The notes under the pieces are model-generated. The model did not search any database. It was not told where the DNA came from and saw only the letters and a program-made list of their open reading frames with translations. Shown one piece after another: positions 1 to 10,296 of a DNA stretch of 64,000 bases (positions within the stretch are counted from its first letter, which is position 1; every line of letters starts with the position of its first letter). Location: the NCBI RefSeq assembly GCF_013032855.1, contig NZ_WQDA01000005.1:310001-374000 (forward strand), given 5' to 3'. Source of the DNA: Ruegeria arenilitoris. GTDB lineage: Bacteria > Pseudomonadota > Alphaproteobacteria > Rhodobacterales > Rhodobacteraceae. The translations under genes and the position numbers were made by a program.

Positions 1-702
1 ATGACCCGCAAGGACAAGCCGATCAGCTATCTAGAGACCCATTCGGGGCGTGGTCTGTACCACCTCGATGCGGCCGAGGCCGTGCAGACCGGAGAGGCGG
101 CGGCAGGGATCGGGCGCGCGCTGAGCAACGGGTGGTTTGCCGACGATCACCCGCTGGCACGCGCGTTGCACGCGGTCCAGGCGCAGTTTGGCGAAACGGC
201 CTACCCGGGCTCGCCGATGATTGCGGCAAGCCTGCTGCGTCCGCAGGACAGTCTGCATTTCGCCGAGCTTCATCCGCAGGAATACGCAGCGTTGAAAAAT
301 GCGCTGACCGGGCGCGGTGCCAAGACCTACAGACAGGACGGGTTCGAGCTGGGTCAGTCGGTTCTGCCGCCCACGCCTCGGCGCGGGGTGATGCTGATTG
401 ACCCCAGCTACGAGGTAAAGGCGGACTATGGCCGCCTGCCGGGGTTGATCGCCAAGTTGCACCGCAAGTGGAACGTGGGTCTCATTGCCTTGTGGTATCC
501 GATCCTGACAGACGATCGGCATGTTCCAATGGTGTCGGCACTGAAGGGCTTGGATCTTCCCAAGACGTTTGTGCACGAAGTTCGGTTTCCGCCTGCGCGT
601 GAGGGTCACCGGATGATCGGTTCGGGCATGTTCGTGGTCAACGCACCCTTCGGGATCGAAGACGAAGCGGCGCGCCTGTCCGACCTGTTCGCAAAGATCT
701 GA
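1..702 (+). CDS. rlmJ: 23S rRNA (adenine(2030)-N6)-methyltransferase RlmJ, 5'-partial
   Basis: RlmJ methylates A2030 of 23S rRNA using S-adenosylmethionine. The visible 233 residues contain the conserved YLETHSG segment near residue 10, LHPQEY, and a DPSY catalytic motif near residue 136 where E. coli has DPPY. E. coli RlmJ is 280 residues and has about 35 residues before the KDKP segment. The ATG at base 1 therefore corresponds to an internal Met, and the true start lies upstream of the window. The gene ends convergently with leuA, and a long palindrome lies between them. The Ser in DPSY is a mild variant that I regard as tolerated in this family. Confidence 0.9.
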   Translation: MTRKDKPISYLETHSGRGLYHLDAAEAVQTGEAAAGIGRALSNGWFADDHPLARALHAVQAQFGETAYPGSPMIAASLLRPQDSLHFAELHPQEYAALKNALTGRGAKTYRQDGFELGQSVLPPTPRRGVMLIDPSYEVKADYGRLPGLIAKLHRKWNVGLIALWYPILTDDRHVPMVSALKGLDLPKTFVHEVRFPPAREGHRMIGSGMFVVNAPFGIEDEAARLSDLFAKI

Positions 703-768
703 CGGCGCTTCAGGCGGCGAAGGCCTCCCGCCCCGTTTGACAGCATCAAAGATGCCGCCAAACGTGTT

Positions 769-804
769 GGGCCCGGCACCGCGCCTTGGCGCGGTGCCGG
801 GCCC
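769..804. terminator. Perfect 17-bp inverted repeat between convergent rlmJ and leuA
   Basis: The left arm (769-785) and right arm (788-804) are exact reverse complements around TT, giving a GC-rich hairpin. There is no T tract on either side. It sits between the convergent rlmJ and leuA ends, so it probably acts as a bidirectional terminator or transcript-end stabiliser. Termination is inferred from position and structure. Confidence 0.55.
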
Positions 805-871
805 AAGTCCGTCAGGCTGCGCGGCGAAGCCGGGCTGCCGCGGGCGCGGGAGCCTTGCCTGCCAATTCAGA

Positions 872-2443
<1,572 letters not shown>

Positions 2444-2492
2444 GGGGGTCACTTTCTTGTCTGTCCTAAAGCCAATGGCGCGCAGGCGTCCT

Positions 2493-2528
2493 CCTCTGAG
2501 CGGGCGCGCCGGATGGCACGCTCAGAGG
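2493..2528 (-). promoter_or_regulatory. Leader hairpin downstream of the leuA leader peptide
   Basis: In the leuA transcript direction, two perfect 10-base arms (2528-2519 and 2502-2493) surround a 16-base loop. The 5' arm overlaps the stop codon and last codons of the leader peptide. A ribosome stalled on the Leu/Ile codons would therefore mask it. There is no U run after the stem, so the mechanism may be an alternative structure rather than a simple terminator. Confidence 0.5.
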
Positions 2529-2608
2529 CGGATTAGGATCAGTAGGCCACGCAGGGCAGCGCCGGCGGACGCGGCGAAAGCAAAAGGGATATCTGCGCGG
2601 TTGATCAT
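2522..2608 (-). CDS. Leucine-operon leader peptide (28 aa)
   Basis: An ATG at 2608 opens a 28-codon frame ending in TGA at 2522, about 80 bases upstream of leuA on the same strand. Its last ten residues read LRGLLILIRL: five Leu and two Ile, including two CTA codons. Such peptides act as sensors of leucine or isoleucine tRNA charging in attenuation control. The stop codon lies inside the left arm of a 10-bp hairpin, the geometry expected for ribosome-controlled folding. I infer function from composition, position and the hairpin; I have not compared homologues. Confidence 0.6.
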   Translation of the reverse strand: MINRADIPFAFAASAGAALRGLLILIRL

Positions 2609-2730
2609 GGGTTCGAGGTTATACACCCCGAACCGGGAATGAAAAGAAGGAAAATGCGCGGTTGTCCGATTTCGCGAAAGGAACGGAAACGGGGATTGAT
2701 TGCGTGGTCAACTCCGCTAGCTGGAGGACG

Positions 2731-3396
2731 ATGAGAAATGCTTTGGTCATAGGCGCAAGTGGTGGGATCGGCCGGGCCGTCTGCAATGCGCTTCTGTCGC
2801 GGTCGGTCCATGTTGTTGGTCTGTCGCGGTCGGAAAACGGGCTGGATCTGATGCAGCCGGAACTGGTCGACGGGATGCTGGGCCGGATCAAGGGGCCGTT
2901 CGACCTTGTTCTGGTCGCGTCCGGCGCGCTCGAGATCGACGGGGCAGAACCGGAAAAGACCATTCGGGCGGTTTCGGCCAACGCCATGATGGATCAGTTC
3001 GCCCTGAACGCAGTGGGACCGGCGCTGGTTCTGAAACACGCGCATCGCCTGTTGCCGCGCAATGGCCGGGCGGTGTTTGCGGTGCTGTCGGCGCGCGTGG
3101 GCTCGATCGGGGACAACCGTCTGGGCGGCTGGGTCAGCTATCGCGCGGCCAAGGCGGCGGTGAACCAGATCGTGCACACGGCCGCAATTGAACTGGCCCG
3201 AACCCACAAGGATGCGATCTGCGTCGCCCTGCACCCCGGAACGGTCAAGACCCCGTTCACGCAGAAATACCTGGGCCGCCATCCCGCGGTCGAGCCGAGT
3301 GACGCCGCCCAAAACCTTCTGCGGGTTGTGGATGGTCTGACGGCTGATCAGACCGGCCAGTTCTTCGACTGGGCCGGCCAACCGGTTCCCTGGTAG
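2731..3396 (+). CDS. Short-chain dehydrogenase/reductase family protein
   Basis: This 221-aa protein has the SDR cofactor motif GASGGIG at residues 8-14 and the catalytic SYRAAK (YxxxK) near residue 140, followed by the PGTVKTPF segment. It resembles the small cell-cell signalling C-factor type of SDR, whose substrate is unknown. I chose the ATG at 2731 because GGAGG sits 4 bases upstream and the reading frame further upstream has no SDR similarity. It is divergent from leuA and convergent with the MORN-repeat gene. Confidence 0.85.
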   Translation: MRNALVIGASGGIGRAVCNALLSRSVHVVGLSRSENGLDLMQPELVDGMLGRIKGPFDLVLVASGALEIDGAEPEKTIRAVSANAMMDQFALNAVGPALVLKHAHRLLPRNGRAVFAVLSARVGSIGDNRLGGWVSYRAAKAAVNQIVHTAAIELARTHKDAICVALHPGTVKTPFTQKYLGRHPAVEPSDAAQNLLRVVDGLTADQTGQFFDWAGQPVPW

Positions 3397-3400
3397 CGGG

Positions 3401-4873
3401 CTATCCGTCCGATGGGGTGACTTCCGGGTCCTGTTCGGCCTCAGGCGCCTGCGGCTCGTTGCCCGATGGTTGTGCCGCGCCTGCTTCCGACAGAGCGCCG
3501 TTTTCCCACGTGCCGCTTTCCTCTTCGCCATTTGCATAGCGCATTGTTCCAGAGCCCTGGCGTTTGCCGTTCACGAAGTTGCCTTCATAGACATCGCCAT
3601 TTGCATATGTCGCGACACCTGAGCCGGTGATTTTGCCGTCGGTCCACTGGCCGGAATACTTGAAGCCATTCGCCATCACGACCTCGCCCTCGCCATGGCG
3701 CTGACCGTTCTGGAAGTCACCTGTGTAGACCGTTCCATCCGCGTAGGTGGCGGTGCCCTTGCCTTGACGCACGCCGTCTACCCATTCGCCATCGTAGCGA
3801 GACCCGTCGGCACGGGTCAGAACGCCGGTGCCGTGCGTTCGGGCATTCTTGAACTGTCCTTTGTAGATCGTGCCGTTCGTGTAGGTCGCGGTGCCCTGAC
3901 CTTCGATCACCCCCGCAACCCAGTCGCCGTCATAGGACGACCCGTCGGGATAGGTGATCCGGCCTTTGCCATCGGCAAGGTCCGCCTTGAAGTCACCGAC
4001 ATAGACCGAGCCGTCGGGATAGGTCAGTTCGCCCAACCCTTCGATCTGACCGTTTTTCCAATCTCCGGTGTAGACATAGCCGTCGGTGCCAGTGAACGTA
4101 CCCTTGCCGTGTCGGCGGTCGTCGACGAAATCGCCTTCGTAGGTATCGCCGTTCGCGTAGGTCGCCTTTCCCTTGCCCTGCCGGCGCCCGTCCACCAGGG
4201 CGCCTTCGTAAACATCACCGTTGGCCTGTTTCAGTACGCCGGTTCCGGTGATCCGGTCCTCGGTCCATTCGCCGGAATAGATCATGCCGTCGGGCAAGGT
4301 CAGCGATCCGTTGCCCTGACGCTGGCCGGCAACGATATCGCCTTCGTATACCGCGCCGTCCGCATAGGTGATCTTGGCTTTGCCCTGGCGAACGCCGTCC
4401 ACCCAGTCGCCATCATAGACATAGCCGCCGGGGTCGGTCATGACGCCCTTGCCGTCATGCTGGGCATTCTTGAAGCCACCTTCGTAACGCATTCCGTTCG
4501 CGTATTGCGCGATGCCGGTTCCGTTTATGGCGCCGTCGGTCCAGTCGCCCTCGTAGGTGCCGCCGTCGGCAAAGGTGATCTTGCCCTTGCCGTGCGGGCG
4601 ACCTTTGACGAAATCGCCCTCGTAGACCGATCCATTGGCGTAACGTGCCACGCCCTTGCCCTGAATTTCTCCTTCGACCCACTCACCGGTGTATTCAAAG
4701 CCGTCGGGTAGGCGATAGGTGCCGGTTCCGTGACGCAGCCCGTTTTCAAAGGTGCCTTCGTAGACCCCGCCCACATCGTCATCTGCGGTGATGATCTGGC
4801 CCTGCTGCGCGGACGCGCTCTGTGCGGCGATGCCCATTGCGGCAACGGCAATCGTTGTACGAAAAGCGTTCAT
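3401..4873 (-). CDS. Exported MORN-repeat protein
   Basis: The protein of 490 aa starts with a Sec-type signal peptide (residues 1-23, cleavage near ASAQQ). It then has 18 consecutive 23-residue MORN repeats, pattern YxGxWxxGxxxGxGxxxYxxG, and a nineteenth degenerate copy. It ends in an acidic Pro/Glu-rich tail. MORN repeats form elongated beta sheets that contact lipids or proteins; no enzyme domain is present. The start at 4873 is chosen because the signal peptide begins there and the longer upstream frame overlaps the nadE promoter region. It is probably periplasmic or surface-associated. It is divergent from nadE. Confidence 0.85.
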   Translation of the reverse strand: MNAFRTTIAVAAMGIAAQSASAQQGQIITADDDVGGVYEGTFENGLRHGTGTYRLPDGFEYTGEWVEGEIQGKGVARYANGSVYEGDFVKGRPHGKGKITFADGGTYEGDWTDGAINGTGIAQYANGMRYEGGFKNAQHDGKGVMTDPGGYVYDGDWVDGVRQGKAKITYADGAVYEGDIVAGQRQGNGSLTLPDGMIYSGEWTEDRITGTGVLKQANGDVYEGALVDGRRQGKGKATYANGDTYEGDFVDDRRHGKGTFTGTDGYVYTGDWKNGQIEGLGELTYPDGSVYVGDFKADLADGKGRITYPDGSSYDGDWVAGVIEGQGTATYTNGTIYKGQFKNARTHGTGVLTRADGSRYDGEWVDGVRQGKGTATYADGTVYTGDFQNGQRHGEGEVVMANGFKYSGQWTDGKITGSGVATYANGDVYEGNFVNGKRQGSGTMRYANGEEESGTWENGALSEAGAAQPSGNEPQAPEAEQDPEVTPSDG

Positions 4874-5029
4874 GGTAGTCCCTGCCTGCCCGATTGTCCC
4901 GTGGTGCATTGGTTCGTGCAAAACTATGACACTGATGAAGGTCGGGCAACGGGTTTTGCCGCATTGGCCTTTCACTTGCGGCCTGATCTGCTAAATGCCT
5001 TTTCAGGTGACGAGGGCAAGAGGGCAAAG

Positions 5030-6688
5030 ATGGCCGACCATTTCCGCATCACGCTGGCGCAGCTGAACCCGACGGTGGGCGACATTGCAGGCAACGCCGC
5101 AAAAGCCCGTTCCGCATGGGAGCAGGGCCGCGCTGCGGGGGCCGATCTGGTGGCTCTGCCAGAGATGTTCGTCACCGGTTACAACACTCAGGACCTGGTT
5201 CTGAAGCCGTCGTTTCACATGGCTGCCATGGCGGCTGTGCAGCAGTTGGCGGAATCCTGCGCGGATGGACCGGCGATGGCCATTGGTGGGCCTTGGGTCG
5301 AAGGTGGAAATCTCTACAACGCCTATCTGATCCTCAGCCGGGGGCGGATCGTCAGCAAGGTGTTGAAACACCATTTGCCCAACGAAACTGTGTTCGACGA
5401 GGTTCGGTTGTTCGACGCCGGGCCGTTGGGTGGCCCCTATGCGGTGGGCAACACACGCATCGGCAGTCCGATCTGCGAGGATGGTTGGCACGAGGATGTT
5501 GCCGAGACGTTGCAGGAGACGGGCGCCGAGTTTCTTCTGATCCCCAACGGATCACCCTATTTCCGCGACAAGCACGATGTGCGCCTGAACCAGATGGTGG
5601 CCCGTGTGGTCGAAACCGGGCTGCCGGTGATCTACCTCAACATGGTGGGCGGGCAGGATGATCAGGTTTTCGATGGCGGGACATTTGGCCTGAATCCCGG
5701 CGGCGAACTGGCCTTTCGAATGCCAGTCTTCGACGAGGCGGTGATGCAGATCGATCTGCGGCGCGGTGATGAAGGATGGGCCATCGTCCCCGCCGAAATC
5801 GCCGAGCAGCCTGACGCGTGGGAGCAGGACTATCGCGCCATGGTGCAGGTGTTGCGCGACTATATGGGCAAGACCGGATTTTCCAAAGCACTGCTGGGAC
5901 TGTCCGGAGGGGTCGATTCCGCGCTTGTTGCGGCCATCGCGGTTGACGCTCTCGGGGCCGAAAATGTGCGTTGCGTGATGCTGCCGTCGGAATACACCAG
6001 CGCCGAGTCGCTGGAGGATGCCGAAGCCGTCGCCAAGGCGCTGGGTGTGCGATACGACTATGTTCCGATCAGCCAGTCCCGCGCCGCCGTCACCGAGACC
6101 CTGGCGCCGCTGTTTGATGGTCTTCAGGCCGACATTACCGAGGAGAACATCCAGTCCCGTCTGCGCGGTCTGCTGTTGATGGCGATGTCCAACAAGTTTG
6201 GCGAGATGCTGCTGACCACCGGCAACAAATCCGAAGTGGCGGTCGGGTATGCCACGATCTATGGCGACATGAATGGCGGCTACAACCCGATCAAGGATCT
6301 GTACAAGACCCGGGTGTTCGAAACCTGCCGCTGGCGCAATGCCAATCACCGCGACTGGATGAAAGGACCGGCCGGCGAGGTCATTCGCCCCTCGGTCATC
6401 GACAAACCACCCAGTGCCGAGCTGCGCGAGGATCAGAAGGACAGCGACAGCCTTCCCGATTACCCGGTCCTGGACGGCATTCTCGACATCCTGGTTGATC
6501 AGGATGGCTCGATCGCGGATTGTGTTGCAGCCGGGTATGAGGAGGTTGATGCCCGCCGGGTCGAGCACCTGATCTATATCAGCGAATACAAACGCTTTCA
6601 GTCCGCGCCGGGCACGCGCCTGACACCTCGGGCCTTCTGGTTGGACCGGCGCTATCCGATCGTGAATCGTTGGCGCGATCCGAGCTGA
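5030..6688 (+). CDS. nadE: Glutamine-dependent NAD+ synthase
   Basis: NadE amidates nicotinic acid adenine dinucleotide to NAD+. The 552-aa protein has two domains. The N-terminal carbon-nitrogen hydrolase (glutaminase) domain has the triad Glu45 (LPEMF), Lys113 (KHHLPNE) and Cys149 (PICEDGW). The C-terminal synthetase domain has the ATP pyrophosphatase loop SGGVDS at 292-297. The length matches the glutamine-dependent class. The ATG at 5030 puts the start directly before the hydrolase domain; an upstream extension of 100 codons has no similarity. It forms one step of the same pathway as nadD at 21.5 kb. Confidence 0.95.
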   Translation: MADHFRITLAQLNPTVGDIAGNAAKARSAWEQGRAAGADLVALPEMFVTGYNTQDLVLKPSFHMAAMAAVQQLAESCADGPAMAIGGPWVEGGNLYNAYLILSRGRIVSKVLKHHLPNETVFDEVRLFDAGPLGGPYAVGNTRIGSPICEDGWHEDVAETLQETGAEFLLIPNGSPYFRDKHDVRLNQMVARVVETGLPVIYLNMVGGQDDQVFDGGTFGLNPGGELAFRMPVFDEAVMQIDLRRGDEGWAIVPAEIAEQPDAWEQDYRAMVQVLRDYMGKTGFSKALLGLSGGVDSALVAAIAVDALGAENVRCVMLPSEYTSAESLEDAEAVAKALGVRYDYVPISQSRAAVTETLAPLFDGLQADITEENIQSRLRGLLLMAMSNKFGEMLLTTGNKSEVAVGYATIYGDMNGGYNPIKDLYKTRVFETCRWRNANHRDWMKGPAGEVIRPSVIDKPPSAELREDQKDSDSLPDYPVLDGILDILVDQDGSIADCVAAGYEEVDARRVEHLIYISEYKRFQSAPGTRLTPRAFWLDRRYPIVNRWRDPS

Positions 6689-6987
6689 CGGAAACTGCGG
6701 CTGAGCGCCCCGTGCCCGGGTCCGGGTGTTTGTTTACAAATCGGCGGCAATGAGGGGGCTACATGCTAACTGTTCTGCAGGTGGGGCGGTATTGCTGACA
6801 GCGCTTGGTCGCATCCTTGTTTTTTGGACATTTTTTTGCCATAGTTTAGGACCGATCTTGCCACATATTTTGAAAGATCGGCACGCTGGGGCCGGGCATT
6901 GATCTGTCGGCCGAAGCGCAGTTGAAGACCAAGTTTTCTGGTGACGCATCCGTGGTGGGGTGCCGGTTATAAGGTTTAGGTGGTCCG

Positions 6988-7263
6988 ATGGTTGATGGAT
7001 ATGACAAACCGCTGCATGCGCCGTTGAGGTACAAGACAATGGAGACGCCGGCGCGCGAATTGGATGAGGCGCGTCTGGAAGCGGCAATCGCTGGTGTGTT
7101 GGCCGAGGCTGACGCAGAGAGCGAGGAGCCGTCCGAGGAGTTTTCAGCCAAACACCCGGAATTGCCCGAGCTTCAACCCGAAGAGACCGAGACAGAGACC
7201 CAAAACTCGGGTGTCGCAGCTTTGTTGCGTCAGAAATGGGCCGAGTTCTCGGGCGCGGCCTGA
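6988..7263 (+). CDS. Small acidic protein of unknown function
   Basis: This 91-aa frame encodes a hydrophilic protein very rich in Glu and Ala, with a run of PEL/PEE segments at residues 52-68 and a basic-aromatic C-terminus (LLRQKWAEF). There is no signal peptide or membrane segment and I recognise no domain. The composition suggests a short helical or disordered protein. It stands alone between nadE and the oxidoreductase gene; the 299 bases before it contain nothing I can identify. The start has no clear ribosome site, and an internal ATG at 7039 is an alternative. Confidence 0.5.
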   Translation: MVDGYDKPLHAPLRYKTMETPARELDEARLEAAIAGVLAEADAESEEPSEEFSAKHPELPELQPEETETETQNSGVAALLRQKWAEFSGAA

Positions 7264-7407
7264 ACCGGGTGCCGGTCTAATTGCATTGTGGCGTTTGCAT
7301 CGGCGCCACACAGCCGAACAAAGTGATGCTTTTTCCGTTATTCAGGATTGCCGGATGACGTTTGCCAAGGCTCGATGAAGCTCGTGTCTGACTAACAAGA
7401 TCCGTTG

Positions 7408-8739
7408 ATGCCCGGCCCCAAGCCCAACCCTGTTGAATCCGATCTTTGCCTGCCCAAATCCGTTGACGTCGTGATCGTCGGCGGAGGGATTATCGGTGTC
7501 TCAACTGCGCTGGAACTGGCGGAACGTGGCAATTCCGTCCTCTTGTGTGAAAAGGGCCAGATTGGCGCTGAACAGAGTTCCAGGAACTGGGGCTGGGTTC
7601 GCCTGGGGCTGCGCGACCCGCGCGAAATACCGTTGATGACCGAGTCGCTCAGGATCTGGCAATCGCTTGATGAGCGGATCGGACGCAAAACCGGCTATGT
7701 GCAATCCGGGATTCTGTTCGGTGCGCGGACCGACCGGTCCGCAGCTGATATGGAGCGCTGGTTGCGAAACCTCGAGGGCTACCAGACCGGAGCGCGCATG
7801 GTTTCCGAATCCGAGTTGGAACAGAACATGCCCGGCCTCCAGACCAAGTTGAAGGCCGCGCTTTTCACGCCGCAGGACGGACGGGCTGAGCCACAATGGG
7901 TTGCTCCGGCGTTGGCCGAGGCGGCGCGTGACCAAGGCGCGGTCATCATGACAAATTGCGCGGTACGCTGTCTCGACCTGAAAGCTGGTCGTGTTGCCGG
8001 GGTTTACACGGAACGGGGGCGGGTCGCTTGCGATCAAGTGGTTCTGGCCGGGGGGGCTTGGTCTCGGTTGTTTGCTGGTAACGAAGGAATCGCCCTGCCA
8101 CAGCTGAAGGTGCTGAACACGGTTCTGCGGACCTCGCCTGTGGAGCCGGGTCCGGAAACAGCTCTGTGGTCGGATGATTTTGCCATTCGCAAACGCGCCG
8201 ACGGCGGGTATACGATCGCCTCGGGCCATGAAAACACGGTGGATATCGTTCCTGACAGTTTTCGGTTGGCCGCGAAATTCCTGCCGGCATTCGCGCAGGA
8301 ATGGAAATCGCTCAGATTCCGCCTGTCGCACCGCTGGACCATTGAGGCGCGTCAGCGCCGGTCATGGGCGCCCACCGACGTAACCCCGTTCGAACTCTGT
8401 CGGATACTGGACCCCGAGCCGTCGCAAAGGGCGCTCCGCAAGTCATGGGCCAAGGCCCGTCAGGCGCTTCCGGCACTGGTTGGTGCCGAAATCGTGCAGA
8501 GCTGGGCCGGGATGATCGATGTGACCCCGGATGCAATCCCGGTCATCTCGAACGTGCAGGAAATCCCGGGACTGGTGATCGCAACCGGATTTTCGGGACA
8601 TGGATTTGGCATAGGGCCCGGTGCCGGCCGCCTGGTGGCCGATCTGGTGACGAACACAGCGCCTTGTGTTGACCCGGCCGCCTTTCGACTGTCGCGGTTT
8701 TCGGACGGAACGAAAGTACGGCCGGACCCGGGGTATTGA
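7408..8739 (+). CDS. FAD-dependent oxidoreductase (DadA/glycine oxidase-like)
   Basis: The protein of about 443 aa begins with an FAD-binding Rossmann motif, VIVGGGIIG, around residues 14-22, followed by a DAO-family fold. Conserved features include SSRNWGWVR near residue 53 and the C-terminal GFSGHGFGIGPGAG segment that binds FAD. The family oxidatively deaminates D-amino acids, glycine or N-methyl amino acids; the substrate cannot be read from the sequence. The ATG at 7408 follows a TTG codon that could also serve. The stop is followed immediately by the stop of the convergent metallo-hydrolase gene. Confidence 0.85.
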   Translation: MPGPKPNPVESDLCLPKSVDVVIVGGGIIGVSTALELAERGNSVLLCEKGQIGAEQSSRNWGWVRLGLRDPREIPLMTESLRIWQSLDERIGRKTGYVQSGILFGARTDRSAADMERWLRNLEGYQTGARMVSESELEQNMPGLQTKLKAALFTPQDGRAEPQWVAPALAEAARDQGAVIMTNCAVRCLDLKAGRVAGVYTERGRVACDQVVLAGGAWSRLFAGNEGIALPQLKVLNTVLRTSPVEPGPETALWSDDFAIRKRADGGYTIASGHENTVDIVPDSFRLAAKFLPAFAQEWKSLRFRLSHRWTIEARQRRSWAPTDVTPFELCRILDPEPSQRALRKSWAKARQALPALVGAEIVQSWAGMIDVTPDAIPVISNVQEIPGLVIATGFSGHGFGIGPGAGRLVADLVTNTAPCVDPAAFRLSRFSDGTKVRPDPGY

Positions 8740-9672
8740 TCAGCCCATCATCTGATAGCTGACAGGTACAAAGCGGAAGCCTTCGCCGCGCGGCTCGACA
8801 TAGCCGGCGGCCGGGAAAGGCATGTGGTACCCGATCATCGGGACCTTGTCCGCGGCCAGCATACCCAACACGTTCCGACGCGATGCGGTTGCCGCTGCCT
8901 TGTCCATGTCAAACCGGACTTCCCATTCCGGATGCGCGAAGGACCAGACATAGTGATTGGCAAGATCGGCGGTCAGGATCAGCCGCTGACCGTTGCTTTC
9001 GAGATGATAGACCATGTGTCCGGGTGTATGCCCGAAGGCCGCCATGGCGGTCACGCCGGATGCAACCTCGCCACCATCTTCGATGAACGACATCTTTTCA
9101 GCCATCGGGGTGACCTTGGCTGCCACGAGGTCGCCGACGCGGTTGCCGGCCTCCTGTGCTGACCAGAAATCATACTCGGCCGCGGCGGTCACATAGCGTG
9201 CGTTCGGAAAGGTCGCGGCATCGTTGGTCGTCATGCCGCCAATGTGGTCGGGGTGCATGTGGGTCAGGACGACAACGTTGATCGCCTCGGGGCCAACTCC
9301 CGCATCGGCCAGAGCCTTCTGGATACCGCCTTGGCCCAATCCCGTGTCAAACAGGATCAGTTCGGATCCGGTATTGACGAGCGTTGGCGTGAAGAAGAAC
9401 TGGGCAATGTCGGGCGAGATGAAATTGTCGGCCGATACCTTGGCAAACTCCTCGTCTGACGCGCCACCGCCGAAAATCTCTTGGGCGCCGTCTCGCGGCA
9501 GGCTGCCATCCAACAGGGTCGTGACCGTGAAATCGCCCAGTTGAAAGCTGCGGGCGACGGTCGAGTTGGCCTTGGTTTCGGCCCCGGCAGCCAGTGACTG
9601 TGTCGCGATAGATGCAAAAGGTAACGCAGCGGCCGTGCCCAAAGCGGCCCGGCGGGTCAGTTTCATGGTCAT
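8740..9672 (-). CDS. Exported MBL-fold metallo-hydrolase
   Basis: This 310-aa protein carries a Tat-like signal (TRRAALG followed by a hydrophobic stretch and a SLAAGA cleavage region). The metallo-beta-lactamase fold is marked by THMHPDHIGG (138-143), with GHTPGHM and a later Asp/His for the second metal. Such enzymes hydrolyse lactones, sulfate esters or similar compounds with a zinc pair; the substrate is unknown. A GGGAGA ribosome site lies upstream of the ATG at 9672. It is convergent with the FAD oxidoreductase gene with no spacer. Confidence 0.85.
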   Translation of the reverse strand: MTMKLTRRAALGTAAALPFASIATQSLAAGAETKANSTVARSFQLGDFTVTTLLDGSLPRDGAQEIFGGGASDEEFAKVSADNFISPDIAQFFFTPTLVNTGSELILFDTGLGQGGIQKALADAGVGPEAINVVVLTHMHPDHIGGMTTNDAATFPNARYVTAAAEYDFWSAQEAGNRVGDLVAAKVTPMAEKMSFIEDGGEVASGVTAMAAFGHTPGHMVYHLESNGQRLILTADLANHYVWSFAHPEWEVRFDMDKAAATASRRNVLGMLAADKVPMIGYHMPFPAAGYVEPRGEGFRFVPVSYQMMG

Positions 9673-9787
9673 TTCAAAGTCTCCCTGTCAGTTTACGTGC
9701 GACGAATTAGAACGCTTTCGGATAATTGCCACTTTCCACTCTACCATATGGGCTGCGCGCTGGCCGATCGCATGTTAAATCTTGTTC

Positions 9788-10222
9788 ATGTCCCGCTCAG
9801 GAAACAAAACCGTTCCGACGGATCAAAGCGTCCAGGAATTCTTGGCGACGATCCTGCCGGCCGCGCGCGCCGCGGAGGCGCAGAGGCTGAACACCCTGTT
9901 TGAAACCGTCACCGGGTTTCGGCCAGTCATGTGGGGGCCATCCATCGTTGGATACGGGCGGTATGACTACCGCTACAAGTCCGGGCGGGAAGGCACGTTT
10001 CTTGCCACCGGGTTTTCCCCACGCAAGGCCGCGTTTTCGATCTATATCATGCCGGGCTACTCCGATTTCGGCAGTATTCTGGCGCGCCTGGGCAAGCACA
10101 AGACCGGCAAGTCATGTCTGTACGTGAACAAGCTGTCGGACATTGACGAGGACGTGCTGGCCGAATTGATCCGAGCAGGGTTGGATGACCTGTCATCACG
10201 TTGGCCGATCAAGTCCGAGTAA
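9788..10222 (+). CDS. DUF1801 domain protein
   Basis: This 144-aa cytosolic protein matches the DUF1801 fold: an N-terminal helical segment, WGPSIVGYGRYDY near residue 48, FSIYIMPGY, and LNKLSD-like ends. The family is also called YdhG-like and its biochemical role is unsettled. The ATG at 9788 is used; the frame can also open at TTG 9782. It is divergent from the metallo-hydrolase gene and lies 74 bases upstream of gltX. Confidence 0.75.
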   Translation: MSRSGNKTVPTDQSVQEFLATILPAARAAEAQRLNTLFETVTGFRPVMWGPSIVGYGRYDYRYKSGREGTFLATGFSPRKAAFSIYIMPGYSDFGSILARLGKHKTGKSCLYVNKLSDIDEDVLAELIRAGLDDLSSRWPIKSE

Positions 10223-10296
10223 ACGGCAAGCATTCGCACCGCCTTCTGGACAAAAACGCGCTCATGTGACATGAGCCGCGCCAACAGGAGACATCC

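Noticed and set aside
3401..4873. Regularly spaced repeats of about 69 bases as a possible CRISPR or satellite
   Set aside because: They are codon-level repeats of the MORN protein; there are no identical repeats with unique spacers.
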